Positions 1-8,655 of a stretch of DNA of 64,000 bases are shown one piece after another. A program made the position numbers and the translations under genes. How positions within the stretch are numbered: the stretch's first letter is position 1; every line of letters starts with the position of its first letter. Below the pieces are notes generated by a model. It was not told the DNA's origin, did no database searches, and worked only from the letters and a program-made list of their open reading frames with translations. Source of the DNA: a bacterium (GTDB lineage: Bacteria > Zhuqueibacterota > QNDG01 > DSAB01); contig DSAB01000121.1 in NCBI GenBank assembly GCA_011388275.1, positions 59,579 to 123,578 of the forward strand, written 5' to 3'.

Positions 1-551
1 TCGTCCTTGACTCCCCTGGAGTCCTTGAGCTTCTGCATTTCCAATTCCAGAAGATTCCGGATTCCCTTTCCTTCGCCGGGATTAATGCCCGCGGACTTTT
101 CCATTACCACATCGCTGTACATCATGATGAGCCGGCGGTAGGCATCATATACAAAACGTTCGCTTCCGCTTTTGGCGATCAGGCCGGTCAGGGTTTTTTG
201 AGTCAGGCCGATATTCAGAACCGTTTCCATCATACCGGGCATTGAAATCCGAGCACCCGAGCGAACCGAAAGGAGCAGCGGGTTGTCCGGATCGCCGAAT
301 TTCTGGCCCATTGTTTTTTCTGTTTTGGACAAAGCGGTATGCACCTGATTTTCTAAAGATTCCGGGTAGTCTCCCCTGTTTTTCATGAAATGCGTGCACA
401 CTTCCGTGGTAATGGTGAATCCGGCAGGAACGGGAATTCCCAGTCTGGACATTTCGGCCAGATTGGCCCCTTTGCCGCCAAGCAAATCTTTCATGGACGC
501 ATCTCCCTCGGCTTTGCCGGAACCGAAAGAGTAAACCAGTTTCTTGGACAA
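1..551 (-). CDS. ppdK: Pyruvate, phosphate dikinase, N-terminal part (cut by window edge)
   Basis: This is the first ~183 residues of pyruvate phosphate dikinase, which interconverts pyruvate, ATP and Pi with PEP, AMP and PPi in the cytoplasm. The N-terminal ATP-grasp nucleotide-binding domain is visible: it opens SKKLVYSFGSGKAEGDASMK, followed by LLGGKGANLAEM, a stretch PVPAGFTITTEVC and SVRSGARISMPGMMETVLNIG, all hallmark PPDK motifs. I chose the TTG at 551 because AAGGAGG sits five bases upstream and no ATG or GTG gives the full N-terminus. It is the last gene of the minus-strand unit and lies 50 bases after ctpA, with its own good ribosome site. The phospho-histidine and PEP-binding domains lie outside the window. 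Confidence 0.93.
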   Translation of the reverse strand, partial: MSKKLVYSFGSGKAEGDASMKDLLGGKGANLAEMSRLGIPVPAGFTITTEVCTHFMKNRGDYPESLENQVHTALSKTEKTMGQKFGDPDNPLLLSVRSGARISMPGMMETVLNIGLTQKTLTGLIAKSGSERFVYDAYRRLIMMYSDVVMEKSAGINPGEGKGIRNLLELEMQKLKDSRGVKD

Positions 552-601
552 ATGAACCTCCTTGTTTTTTTAATACAGATATACTTACTGCAGCCGTCCG
601 A

Positions 602-2239
602 TTATTTTTTCAGCATAGCATGATATGCCTGTGGATTTTCCAGAACCTCGAGAGCCTTTCGGACAACAGGGTCGTCTTTTAAATCCAATTCGATCCCTTC
701 TTTCACACCAAAATATTTGGTCGCCAATTCCCTTCGAAGAAGCTGTTTGATTTGAGGACTCTGATCGGCAAACATTTTTTCTTTGACCTGAGAGAAGGAT
801 TGGCTCAGGCGATCGATATCCTGAAGGATCGCCTCTCCATATCCGTAAGTTCTGGCTTCGTTTATCATTCCGTCAAGGTCTCTTTCAAACGGGTGATGGT
901 ATTCATAATTTTTGTCTTTTAGATATTTTCTGAAATCTTCAAGGATGAACCGGGATATTTCGAAATCCGGTTTCTCAGGCCGGGGATGGTTTGCCGTGTA
1001 TTGAACGGAGAAGTTGAAAAACATGGATTTTCTTCTCAAGTCCACTACCAGGCCGTTGATACGAGGCTGCTCGATAGCGATATCGGGTACGATCCCGCCT
1101 CCGCCGATTACGGTTCTCCCGCTTAATGTGTGGAAAACCGAGCCCCCTTGCTCCGTTGTATCCTGCCACATGGAATAGTGACTGCGCTGTATGGAGCGCC
1201 CGCTGGGAGTGTAATATTTTGCGGTGGTCAGCTTGAGCAGAGAAGAAGACAGGGGTATGACGGTTTGCACCAGGCCTTTTCCGAAAGTCGTATCACCCAA
1301 AACAATGCCGATATCATTGTCCTGAATGGCACCTGCTACGATTTCGGATGCTGATGCGCTGATGCGATTAACCAGAACAGCAAGAGGAAGATCGATAATC
1401 GGCTCCTGAGCGGCTTTAAAGGTTCGATCGGTTCCTGAAGCGCGACCCCTGGTCGAGACGATGACACTGTTTTTCGGCAAAAACAGATCCGACACCTGAA
1501 CGGCCGCCTCAAGCAGCCCTCCGGGATTGGAACGCAAATCGAGAATAATGCCTTTGGCCCCCCGTGCCTGTATGTCCAGCAATGTCTCTCTGAGTTCGGA
1601 ATAGGCTTTGTCGGAAAATGCGGACAGCAATATATATCCAATCTGGTCGCCGATCAGATCCGCATAACGAACATCTTCGATCTTGATCACCTCACGGATC
1701 AACTTGAAAATCAGATGCTTTTCCTCGCCTTCGCGTTGAATGGTGAGGGTAACTTCCGTTCCTGAGGGCCCGCGAATTCTTCTGGCTGTTTCGTCAAAAC
1801 TGAGATCTCGGGTAAACGAATCATCCACCTTGATAATGATGTCTCCTTCTCGAATGCCGGCCCTTGCCGCCGGGGTTCCAAGAAAGGGCGGTTCTTCAAC
1901 GGTTGTTTGATTATTGCGGTTGGTCAGGGTCACACCGATCCCGCCGTATTTTCCATGAGTGATAATATCGATCTGAGTTCGGTCCTGCGGTTCGATGTAG
2001 GTTGTATAAGGATCCAGTGTCGAAAGCATTCCGTTGACGCCGGCTTTTAAAAATTCTTCGGTGTCGATTTTATCTACATAGTTGATGGAGACTTCCTTGT
2101 AAATCTGCCCGAGAAGAGTCAGATTTTTGGAAATGGAAGAATAGATGCTGCTTTGAGAGGCGCCGATGATCAGTGCGCTGAACACGATCAGCAGAAAGAA
2201 CACAATCAAATGAATCGTTTTTCGTTTGGACACCTTCAT
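602..2239 (-). CDS. ctpA: S41-family C-terminal processing peptidase
   Basis: This 545-residue protein is a carboxyl-terminal processing serine protease acting in the periplasm. An N-terminal signal anchor (IHLIVFFLLIVFSALIIG) is followed by a PDZ domain around residues 95-180 (GGIGVTLTNR, AARAGIREGDIIIKVD). The S41 catalytic core has NRISASASEIVAGAIQ, which carries the nucleophilic serine, and FGKGLVQ, which carries the lysine of the Ser-Lys dyad. A ~180-residue C-terminal extension follows, as in tail-specific proteases. The start ATG at 2239 overlaps the tmk stop as ATGA, so translation is probably coupled; an upstream in-frame start at 2296 would lie inside tmk and adds no sensible signal peptide. 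The substrate is unknown. Confidence 0.93.
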   Translation of the reverse strand: MKVSKRKTIHLIVFFLLIVFSALIIGASQSSIYSSISKNLTLLGQIYKEVSINYVDKIDTEEFLKAGVNGMLSTLDPYTTYIEPQDRTQIDIITHGKYGGIGVTLTNRNNQTTVEEPPFLGTPAARAGIREGDIIIKVDDSFTRDLSFDETARRIRGPSGTEVTLTIQREGEEKHLIFKLIREVIKIEDVRYADLIGDQIGYILLSAFSDKAYSELRETLLDIQARGAKGIILDLRSNPGGLLEAAVQVSDLFLPKNSVIVSTRGRASGTDRTFKAAQEPIIDLPLAVLVNRISASASEIVAGAIQDNDIGIVLGDTTFGKGLVQTVIPLSSSLLKLTTAKYYTPSGRSIQRSHYSMWQDTTEQGGSVFHTLSGRTVIGGGGIVPDIAIEQPRINGLVVDLRRKSMFFNFSVQYTANHPRPEKPDFEISRFILEDFRKYLKDKNYEYHHPFERDLDGMINEARTYGYGEAILQDIDRLSQSFSQVKEKMFADQSPQIKQLLRRELATKYFGVKEGIELDLKDDPVVRKALEVLENPQAYHAMLKK

Positions 2240-2931
2240 TGTTCCCGTCCTGTTTTTTTTTGGATAAAATGATTTGGGTGTAACCGATCCATACATCTTA
2301 AAGTATCTTTTAGTATCTCTTGTTCCAGAAACGAAATGCTTTTTGTTCCGTCCAGAACCATGATCCGGTTGGGGTTTTGTTTCCCGAGATTCAGGTAGCC
2401 GTCCCGAACTTTTCGATAAAACCGATCCTCCTGGTTTTCCATTCGATCATCGATGAGACCTGCCGATCTTCTCCGCCTTCGGGATTCATCCGTTGAAATA
2501 TCAAGTATATAGGTTCTATGCGGACGAAGCGACCGGCATGCCATTTCGTTTATCATCAGGATTTTATCCAACGGCAGAGACCGGCCATAGCCCTGATAGG
2601 CGCTGGTTGAATCGAAAAACCGGTCACAGATGACGATCAACCCCGACCGAAGGCGGGGCAGAATGGTTTCGAATACCAATTGGCTTCTGGCCGCCTCGTA
2701 AAGAAACAATTCTGTCAATGGCGTCATGGCGTGAAGCGTGCGGTCCAGCAGCAAAGATCGGATGCTTTCGGAAATGGGCGGGCCTCCGGGATCACGGATC
2801 AATGAAACCTCGAATCCCGATTGGGACAGCCGGTCTGACAGACGTTGGGCCTGGACGGATTTTCCCGAGCCGTCGATACCCTCGAATGTAATGAAGAATC
2901 CGCAGGTCGTCAGATTTGAATGAGTTTCCAT
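2236..2931 (-). CDS. tmk: Thymidylate kinase
   Basis: This 231-residue enzyme phosphorylates dTMP to dTDP in the DNA precursor pathway. The P-loop FEGIDGSGKS lies at residues 16-25, the DRx motif appears as CDRFFDSTSAYQGYGR, and an arginine-rich LID (RRRRRSAG) follows. The length is a little above the usual ~210 residues. The ATG at 2931 has AGGAGG five bases upstream. Its start overlaps the end of the MATE gene by about 22 bases and its stop overlaps ctpA, so it sits in the middle of a tightly coupled minus-strand unit. Confidence 0.95.
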   Translation of the reverse strand: METHSNLTTCGFFITFEGIDGSGKSVQAQRLSDRLSQSGFEVSLIRDPGGPPISESIRSLLLDRTLHAMTPLTELFLYEAARSQLVFETILPRLRSGLIVICDRFFDSTSAYQGYGRSLPLDKILMINEMACRSLRPHRTYILDISTDESRRRRRSAGLIDDRMENQEDRFYRKVRDGYLNLGKQNPNRIMVLDGTKSISFLEQEILKDTLRCMDRLHPNHFIQKKTGREQ

Positions 2932-4286
2932 TTGCCTCCTCGAAACCGGTAGTAATTGGCGTTGCTTTTAAAGGTTTCGTCAAGCATCTGGACGACCCAG
3001 ATTCCCAACAGTCCGAATCGGAAAATAAAGGCACCTACCCAATTCATCATGATTTCAAAACAAAGAACACCCAAAATGGTGATATACATCATCCATTTCA
3101 TGTCTCCGGCGCCGCGCAGATTTCCCGAGATGACCGTATTCATCGCTTTGGGTACCTGGACGAGGGCGAAAGCAATAAAGATGATTCGATAGGCGTAATC
3201 CACGATCAGCGCATCGTCTTTTCGAATAAAAATATGAAGAAGGGGTCCGGCAAAGACGATCATTAAAATCAGGATAAGGACACCAAAAACAAACACGATC
3301 CGATGTGTGATCCGGCTGTGTTTTTCAGCGCCATGCTGATCATTGGCCCCCAGGTTTTTCCCCATATGGGTCATTGCGGCCATGCCGAAACCCAGATAGA
3401 ACATGGAGAGAACCCCCTGAATTCTCAGCAGCACCTGATGGATAGCCAATTCCGTGATTCCGATCATGGAGACAAAACCGGTTACTACAAGCTGGCCGGC
3501 AGACCATACCAGCTGCTCCACCGTGGTCGGCAGTCCCATCTCAAACAGTCGCTTGACACTGGCCCAATTGGGAGTCGCCATCTCCCGGAACGATAAAAAC
3601 AAGGTGCCCTTTTTTCGACGCAGGTAGGTTATCGTTATGCAGAACCCAAGAGTATGAGCGATTCCCATGGCCAGGGCAGCACCTATCACCTCGAGCCGTG
3701 GAAATCCGAAAAACCCATAGATCAGGATCGGAGTGAAAAGAGCGTTGGTCACGTTAACCGTGACGTTGATCGTCATGGACATGTGGGTGTCTCCCGAACC
3801 CCGAATGAGACCCACGGCGACAAAATTGGTGATCAAAACCGGACAGAACAGCGAAACCGTCTGGAGATACTGAATCCCGGAATCCATACCGGAAATATAG
3901 GAAGCCGAATCCGGCAATGAGGCCAGAAGCTCTCCCTCTCGAATCAGCTGAAAGAGAACGGGTGATCCGAAGTACCAGATGATGCCGATAGGAATAGAGA
4001 GAAGAAAACCGAGCATCATGGTTTGCCCCAGAATATGGTTGGCTTCCCAGCGGTTGTTGGACCCCAGATGTCGGTTCATCACGATGATGGCTCCCATGAC
4101 AAAAGTCAGGAGAAGTGTCACGGTAACCATGATTATCTGCAACGCAAAACCGACGCCTCCCAGTGCGGCGGCGCTGAGCCGACCGATGAAGACCGCTTCC
4201 ACAAGCCACATCACCGGCTGCGAAGCCAGATCAAGGGCGGCCGGAAGGGATGTTTTTAAAAAGGATAATGTGCTTCCTTTTTTCAT
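2910..4286 (-). CDS. MATE-family multidrug/Na+ antiporter
   Basis: This 458-residue polytopic membrane protein has the two-fold repeated MATE fold, with about 12 hydrophobic segments. Typical signatures are VEAVFIGRLSAAALGGVGFALQI near the N-terminus, GLIRGSGDTHMSM in the first half, and the matching SGNLRGAGDMKWMMYI in the second half. Members export drugs, dyes or lipid-linked molecules using H+ or Na+; the substrate cannot be told. The ATG at 4286 overlaps the inositol-phosphate synthase stop as ATGA, so I prefer it to the in-frame TTG at 4289. Its place beside lipid-headgroup genes could hint at an envelope role, but that is only inference. Confidence 0.9.
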   Translation of the reverse strand: MKKGSTLSFLKTSLPAALDLASQPVMWLVEAVFIGRLSAAALGGVGFALQIIMVTVTLLLTFVMGAIIVMNRHLGSNNRWEANHILGQTMMLGFLLSIPIGIIWYFGSPVLFQLIREGELLASLPDSASYISGMDSGIQYLQTVSLFCPVLITNFVAVGLIRGSGDTHMSMTINVTVNVTNALFTPILIYGFFGFPRLEVIGAALAMGIAHTLGFCITITYLRRKKGTLFLSFREMATPNWASVKRLFEMGLPTTVEQLVWSAGQLVVTGFVSMIGITELAIHQVLLRIQGVLSMFYLGFGMAAMTHMGKNLGANDQHGAEKHSRITHRIVFVFGVLILILMIVFAGPLLHIFIRKDDALIVDYAYRIIFIAFALVQVPKAMNTVISGNLRGAGDMKWMMYITILGVLCFEIMMNWVGAFIFRFGLLGIWVVQMLDETFKSNANYYRFRGGKWKLIQI

Positions 4287-5602
4287 CAATCGTAGTACTC
4301 CAGCCCGAGATGGGTGATCGGATCTTCTCCCTGCAAATGACGCAGTGTGTTTTTCAGTTTCATCAGCTGGATAAACAGATCATGTTCAGGGTACAGTTCC
4401 GGAGCGGTCATGGGACTCTTGAAATAGAAAGAGAGCCACTCCTGAATTCCCGCCATGCCGGCGCGGGTCGCCAGATCGAGGAAGAGCACCAGATCCAGGA
4501 CGATCGGTGCCGCCAGGATGGAGTCACGGCATAGAAAATCCACTTTGATCTGCATGGGATATCCCATCCAGCCGAAAATATCCAGATTGTCCCAGCCCTC
4601 TTTATTGTCCCGCCGGGGAGGATAATAATTTATACGGACTTTGTGATAAAAATGATCATACAGTTCGGGGTACAGCTGCGGCTGAAGAATATATTCCAGT
4701 ACCGAGAGCTTGGATTCCTCTTTGGTTTTGAAGGATTCGGGATCATCCAATACTTCTCCGTCCCGGTTGCCCAGAATATTGGTAGAAAACCACCCATGCA
4801 GTCCGAGGAGACGGGCCTTCAGCCCGGGGGCCAGAATGGTTTTCATAAGCGTCTGTCCGGTTTTAAAGTCCTTGCCGGCGATGGGGAGACCCTGTTCTTT
4901 TGACAATTGAACCAATGCCGGAATGTCGACCGTCAGATTGGGAGCGCCATTGGCGAATGGAACGCCGGATTTCAAGGCGGCATAGGCGTAGATCATGGAA
5001 TTTGATATGGACGGATCGTTGTTTTTCAGGCCCTTCTCGAAACGTTCGAGATCCTGATGAACATCCTCCTGTTCGATGAAGATCTCCGTGGATGCGCACC
5101 AGATCATGACCAGGCGATCAACATGATAATCGGACGAAAAAGACTGGATGTCGTCCATCAGCTGATGGGCAAGGTCCATCTTGCTCTTTCCCTTCTTGAT
5201 CCAAACACCATTGAGACGTTTGACATATCGCTGATCAAACACGGCTTTCATGGGCCGGATCGATTCCAGCCGGTCTCGTACCCGGTTGAGATCTTCTTCT
5301 TTTAATACACCGGCATTTTTGGCCGCTTCATATCCGTTATCTTCAAAAACATCCCAGGCTCCGAATTCAAGATTCTCCAGAGAAGCCAGGGGAACAAAGT
5401 CACGAATCTTGGGTATTCGGTTGTCCGTTCTTTTTCCGAGCCGTATAGTCCCCATCTGGGTGAGCGACCCATAGGCGAGGTATTGCTTTTGAATAACGGA
5501 TTCCACCCCGGCAATGAAAGTCGTTCCCACCGCGCCCAGTCCGGGAATCAATACGCCGAGTTTACCGGAAGCCGGTTGAATGGGGGTCTTCTTTTTTTCC
5601 AA
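4286..5602 (-). CDS. ino1: Myo-inositol-1-phosphate synthase
   Basis: This 438-residue NAD-dependent enzyme converts glucose 6-phosphate to 1L-myo-inositol 1-phosphate. The N-terminal Rossmann motif is IPGLGAVGTT (residues 19-28). Family-typical stretches follow: GKSKMDLAHQLMDDI, NGAPNLTVDIPALVQL, AGKDFKTGQTLMKT (with the conserved catalytic-site lysine region), LGLHGWFSTNILGNRDG and KVDFLCRDSILAAPIVLDLV. It lies directly downstream of panD (4 bases apart) and close to a CDP-alcohol phosphatidyltransferase, which suggests its product is used as a phospholipid headgroup, although inositol osmolytes are another possibility. Confidence 0.93.
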   Translation of the reverse strand: MEKKKTPIQPASGKLGVLIPGLGAVGTTFIAGVESVIQKQYLAYGSLTQMGTIRLGKRTDNRIPKIRDFVPLASLENLEFGAWDVFEDNGYEAAKNAGVLKEEDLNRVRDRLESIRPMKAVFDQRYVKRLNGVWIKKGKSKMDLAHQLMDDIQSFSSDYHVDRLVMIWCASTEIFIEQEDVHQDLERFEKGLKNNDPSISNSMIYAYAALKSGVPFANGAPNLTVDIPALVQLSKEQGLPIAGKDFKTGQTLMKTILAPGLKARLLGLHGWFSTNILGNRDGEVLDDPESFKTKEESKLSVLEYILQPQLYPELYDHFYHKVRINYYPPRRDNKEGWDNLDIFGWMGYPMQIKVDFLCRDSILAAPIVLDLVLFLDLATRAGMAGIQEWLSFYFKSPMTAPELYPEHDLFIQLMKLKNTLRHLQGEDPITHLGLEYYD

Positions 5603-5606
5603 AGGA

Positions 5607-5963
5607 TCACTCCTGATATATCAGTCGGTTGTTTTCATCGACCCGCACGATTTTCGGTTTCAAGGCGGCCGCTTCCTTTTCGTTCATCACGGCATAGGAG
5701 AGAATAATCACCGTATCACCTTCCCGGGCCAGACGGGCGATGGCGCCATTCATGATGATCTCTCCGCGGCCCCTTTCTCCGCGAATGACGTAGGTCTCTG
5801 CTCTGGCGCCGTTTGCCAGATTCAGCACATGAACTTTTTCATTCACCAGTAAATCAGCCGCTTCCATGAGGTTTTCATCGATGGTGATACTGCCTTCGTA
5901 ATGGAGATCTGCTCCCGTGACTCTGGCACCGTGAATTTTTGCCCGGAGCATGGAACGCATCAT
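5607..5963 (-). CDS. panD: Aspartate 1-decarboxylase proenzyme
   Basis: This 118-residue pyruvoyl enzyme makes beta-alanine from aspartate for pantothenate and coenzyme A synthesis. The self-cleavage site is visible as HYEGSITID, with cleavage expected between Gly24 and Ser25; Ser25 becomes the pyruvoyl group. Also conserved are [39 protein letters not shown] and the C-terminal [12 protein letters not shown]. The double Met start (5963/5960) aligns with the usual N-terminus at 5963. It begins just before the stop of the phosphatidyltransferase gene is cleared (3 bases apart). No panB or panC is in the window. Confidence 0.96.
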   Translation of the reverse strand: MMRSMLRAKIHGARVTGADLHYEGSITIDENLMEAADLLVNEKVHVLNLANGARAETYVIRGERGRGEIIMNGAIARLAREGDTVIILSYAVMNEKEAAALKPKIVRVDENNRLIYQE

Positions 5964-5965
5964 AA

Positions 5966-6640
5966 TTAATGATCCTTTCCTTTTGGTAAAACCGAGATCG
6001 TTTCCTGACGTTCTGTTTTATAAACGTGCAGCAGCCGCTGAACAGCGGTCATATTGGTCAGGACGGCGATAATCCAGACGATGGGAACGAGTATTTCGTA
6101 CAGGATGCATCCAATTCCCAGGAGGATCAGCCGTTCCGCCCGCTGAACCATGCCGACGTGGCAGTGAAAGCCCAGGCTTTCCGCACGTGCTCGAATATAA
6201 CTGACCATAAACGATCCAATCATACCGAAAGCCAGACCGACCGTATGAATCAGGGGATATCGAGGAATGTAAAAAAAGAACAAACCAAGAAAAAAAACGG
6301 TTTCCTGATATCTGTCCAGAGTGGAATCATACAGAGCGCCGAATTTCGTGACCCGGCCGGTATAACGGGCAAGACGGCCATCGAGATTGTCAAACATGCC
6401 GGAAAGCAGCAGCACACCCCCTGCCCAGCGAATGTGTCCCAAAGAAACGAGAAGGGCTGCTGTCAGTCCCAAAAGGAAGCTCAGGGTCGTGAATGTGTTG
6501 GGATTGAGTTTCCATCGGGTCGAGAGTCTGACGACCGGATCCAGAAGTGAAAGGTAAAAGGCTTTCAGCTTATCGGGTATAATTTGAATTTGTGTGAAAT
6601 TTTTCATTTTTTTTATTGTTTCCCTGAATGACGAGAACAA
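5966..6640 (-). CDS. CDP-alcohol phosphatidyltransferase, candidate phosphatidylinositol(-phosphate) synthase
   Basis: This integral membrane enzyme of about 224 residues transfers a phosphatidyl group from CDP-diacylglycerol to an alcohol headgroup. The complete family signature D-x2-D-G-x2-A-R-x8-G-x3-D-x3-D is present ([13 protein letters not shown], then [10 protein letters not shown]), with several membrane helices around it. The headgroup is inferred: the inositol-phosphate synthase two genes downstream makes inositol phosphate or inositol the likely acceptor, but phosphatidylglycerol-phosphate synthase activity is not excluded. The start is uncertain. The TTG at 6640 has a GGGAG ribosome site but overlaps rsmI by ~70 bases; the ATG at 6607 has a weak site. 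Confidence 0.8.
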   Translation of the reverse strand: MFSSFRETIKKMKNFTQIQIIPDKLKAFYLSLLDPVVRLSTRWKLNPNTFTTLSFLLGLTAALLVSLGHIRWAGGVLLLSGMFDNLDGRLARYTGRVTKFGALYDSTLDRYQETVFFLGLFFFYIPRYPLIHTVGLAFGMIGSFMVSYIRARAESLGFHCHVGMVQRAERLILLGIGCILYEILVPIVWIIAVLTNMTAVQRLLHVYKTERQETISVLPKGKDH

Positions 6641-7295
6641 ATTCTCCCTGAATTTTTCGACCAGTAAAATGACGGGTTAATTCGTCAATCGTCCCTCTCT
6701 GTATTTCTTCGAATCGCTTTGTCAGCTCTCTGCAAACAGCCATGGGACGGTTGCCGAGAACCTCCCGGCAGTCCTTCAGCGTTTTCAGAAGACGATGAGG
6801 CGATTCATATAAAATCAGGGTTCGTGTTTCCTTTTCCAGGGCCCGGATTCTTTTTTGCCGGCCCTTTTTAACGGGTAAAAACCCCTCAAAAACAAAGCGG
6901 TCGGTGGGAAGGCCGGAAGCGGTCAAGGCGGCGATGGCGGCAACCGGTCCCGGTACGGGAATGACCGGGATGTTCCGCCGGATGGATTCCCTCACCAGGT
7001 AAAAAGCGGGATCGGAGATGCCCGGTGTGCCCGCATCCGACACAACGGCTACAGATCGGCCCGATTCCAGCCATTCAATCAGGACGGGCGTTTTCTGTCT
7101 TTTATTGTGGTCGTGATAACTTTCAAGATGATTATGAATGCCGAAATGAGTCAAAAGCGTCCGGGTCCTTCGAGTGTCTTCTGCCGCGATGCAGCGTACA
7201 TCTCTGAGAACGCGCAGAGCCCGGTGGCTGACATCTTCCAGGTTGCCGATAGGCGTACTCACCAGATAGAGCGAACCGACGGCTTTCATGTTCAT
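6570..7295 (-). CDS. rsmI: 16S rRNA (cytidine(1402)-2'-O)-methyltransferase
   Basis: This 241-residue tetrapyrrole-methylase-fold enzyme 2'-O-methylates C1402 in the ribosomal P site. Diagnostic motifs run in order: LYLVSTPIGNLEDVSHRA, CIAAEDTRRTRTLLTHFGI, VAVVSDAGTPGISDPA, PVPGPVAAIAALTASGLP and ILYESPHRLLKTL. It is shorter than the ~285-residue E. coli protein because the small C-terminal domain is missing, which is common outside Proteobacteria. The start could be GTG 7298, ATG 7295 or ATG 7289; none has a strong ribosome site, so it is probably coupled to the gene just upstream. Confidence 0.93.
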   Translation of the reverse strand: MNMKAVGSLYLVSTPIGNLEDVSHRALRVLRDVRCIAAEDTRRTRTLLTHFGIHNHLESYHDHNKRQKTPVLIEWLESGRSVAVVSDAGTPGISDPAFYLVRESIRRNIPVIPVPGPVAAIAALTASGLPTDRFVFEGFLPVKKGRQKRIRALEKETRTLILYESPHRLLKTLKDCREVLGNRPMAVCRELTKRFEEIQRGTIDELTRHFTGRKIQGEFVLVIQGNNKKNEKFHTNSNYTR

Positions 7296-7310
7296 CACGG
7301 CGAACAGTCC

Positions 7311-8651
7311 TTACAGTTCATCAAACACTTCTTCTTTAAAGGTGATATTCATTTTTTCCAATTCATTTAAAACCGGACGATAGACAGACGGCAATACGGG
7401 TATTTGGATTCCTTTTTCATGAATCTTCCCTTCCAGAATGAGACGGCCGGCAATGGCCGCTGGAAGGCTGACGGTTCGGGCCATGGAGCTGTCTTCTCCG
7501 GGAATTCCGTAATCGATTAATGTGGATGTGATCTTTTCCCTTCGTCCGGATTCGACCCAGACAGCCTCAAAATGGTGATAGAGAACAATCATGTCCCTTT
7601 CGCCCGGCATGTATTGAAGTTTTTCCTGTAAACGGACAGCCAGGATGTCGAGGGGAGAGCAGACACTGCCGGGCAATTTTTCATCGCTGAAAAGACCGAG
7701 CCAGTCCAGGCGGTTCATGAGTTCGGAATCTTCAGACAGATTCCATCGCCGGGCAAGAGCCTTTTTCAGATTCACGTGATTGGGAATGTTTGAGAGAACG
7801 GAGACGAGTTTCCGGTAAGTTCCCTCCCGCAGGTCGCCGCGTTCGTCCAGACTCAACAGTCCCAGTTCCGCCATTTTCTTCCAGGTGTCGCACCACCCCG
7901 GATATCGGAGTGTGCCTCGGAAAAGAGTATCGATTCCCTGCAGTCCGTACAGATCGATGTAAGGAATGGAATTTCGATTGGCATAGGCTTCCAGAGATCC
8001 AATTCCTGCAATATGGAGAAGCCAGTAATGGGCGAACAAGTCCTCGCTTGAGATGTTCACCACAGAGCCGTTTTTCAAATAGCGGGCGGCGTTTCGTCCG
8101 GCCAGCACGACCCCCCTCGGGCTCCAGGAAAACTTGTAACCGAATGGATTGTTATTGGCTTCCGGAGCGGGCAATCCACCGGCATAGGAATAAAATTGTT
8201 GTATATGTCCGCCCCGATCCCGAATGCCGTGTATGATGCGCATCGCGGACATATGATCAATTCCCGGATCGAGACCGATTTCATTCAGTATCAATATACC
8301 GGCATCTTTCGCCTTTTTCGTCAGTGATTTCATGGTGTCGCTGACATAGGAGGCGGTTACCATGTTGACCCGATTTTCAATACACAGTTCGGCAACCCGG
8401 GGGTGATAAGAATAGGGCACAAGGCTGATAACAAGATCCGCCTCTGCTACGGCCCGGTTCAACTCCGGGATGTCCATCATGTCTATTTTAAGGGACCGTC
8501 CTCTGTTGTGGCCGGCCACGAGCCGTTCGGCCTTTTCTTCAATCATGTCGCCGACCCGGACAATCAAATCGCTGTCTTTGAGCAGATAATCGACCAAAGG
8601 GCGGGTGACCATTCCGGCACCCAAAACAAGAACCGTTTTCATATAACGCAT
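7311..8651 (-). CDS. Saccharopine dehydrogenase (glutamate-forming), AASS C-terminal-half type
   Basis: This 446-residue Rossmann enzyme is predicted to oxidise saccharopine to alpha-aminoadipate semialdehyde plus glutamate. It opens with KTVLVLGAGMVTRPL and carries the family stretches ISLVPYSYHPRVAE, VNMVTASYVSDTM, NEIGLDPGIDHMSAM, GGLPAPEANNNPFGYKFSWS and LFRGTLRYPGW, which closely match the dehydrogenase half of the animal bifunctional enzyme AASS as I remember it. It starts four bases after the stop of the reductase gene. Both ATG 8651 and ATG 8642 are possible; the latter better matches the MKTVLVLGAG start of the domain. Confidence 0.9.
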   Translation of the reverse strand: MRYMKTVLVLGAGMVTRPLVDYLLKDSDLIVRVGDMIEEKAERLVAGHNRGRSLKIDMMDIPELNRAVAEADLVISLVPYSYHPRVAELCIENRVNMVTASYVSDTMKSLTKKAKDAGILILNEIGLDPGIDHMSAMRIIHGIRDRGGHIQQFYSYAGGLPAPEANNNPFGYKFSWSPRGVVLAGRNAARYLKNGSVVNISSEDLFAHYWLLHIAGIGSLEAYANRNSIPYIDLYGLQGIDTLFRGTLRYPGWCDTWKKMAELGLLSLDERGDLREGTYRKLVSVLSNIPNHVNLKKALARRWNLSEDSELMNRLDWLGLFSDEKLPGSVCSPLDILAVRLQEKLQYMPGERDMIVLYHHFEAVWVESGRREKITSTLIDYGIPGEDSSMARTVSLPAAIAGRLILEGKIHEKGIQIPVLPSVYRPVLNELEKMNITFKEEVFDEL

Positions 8652-8655
8652 CGCC

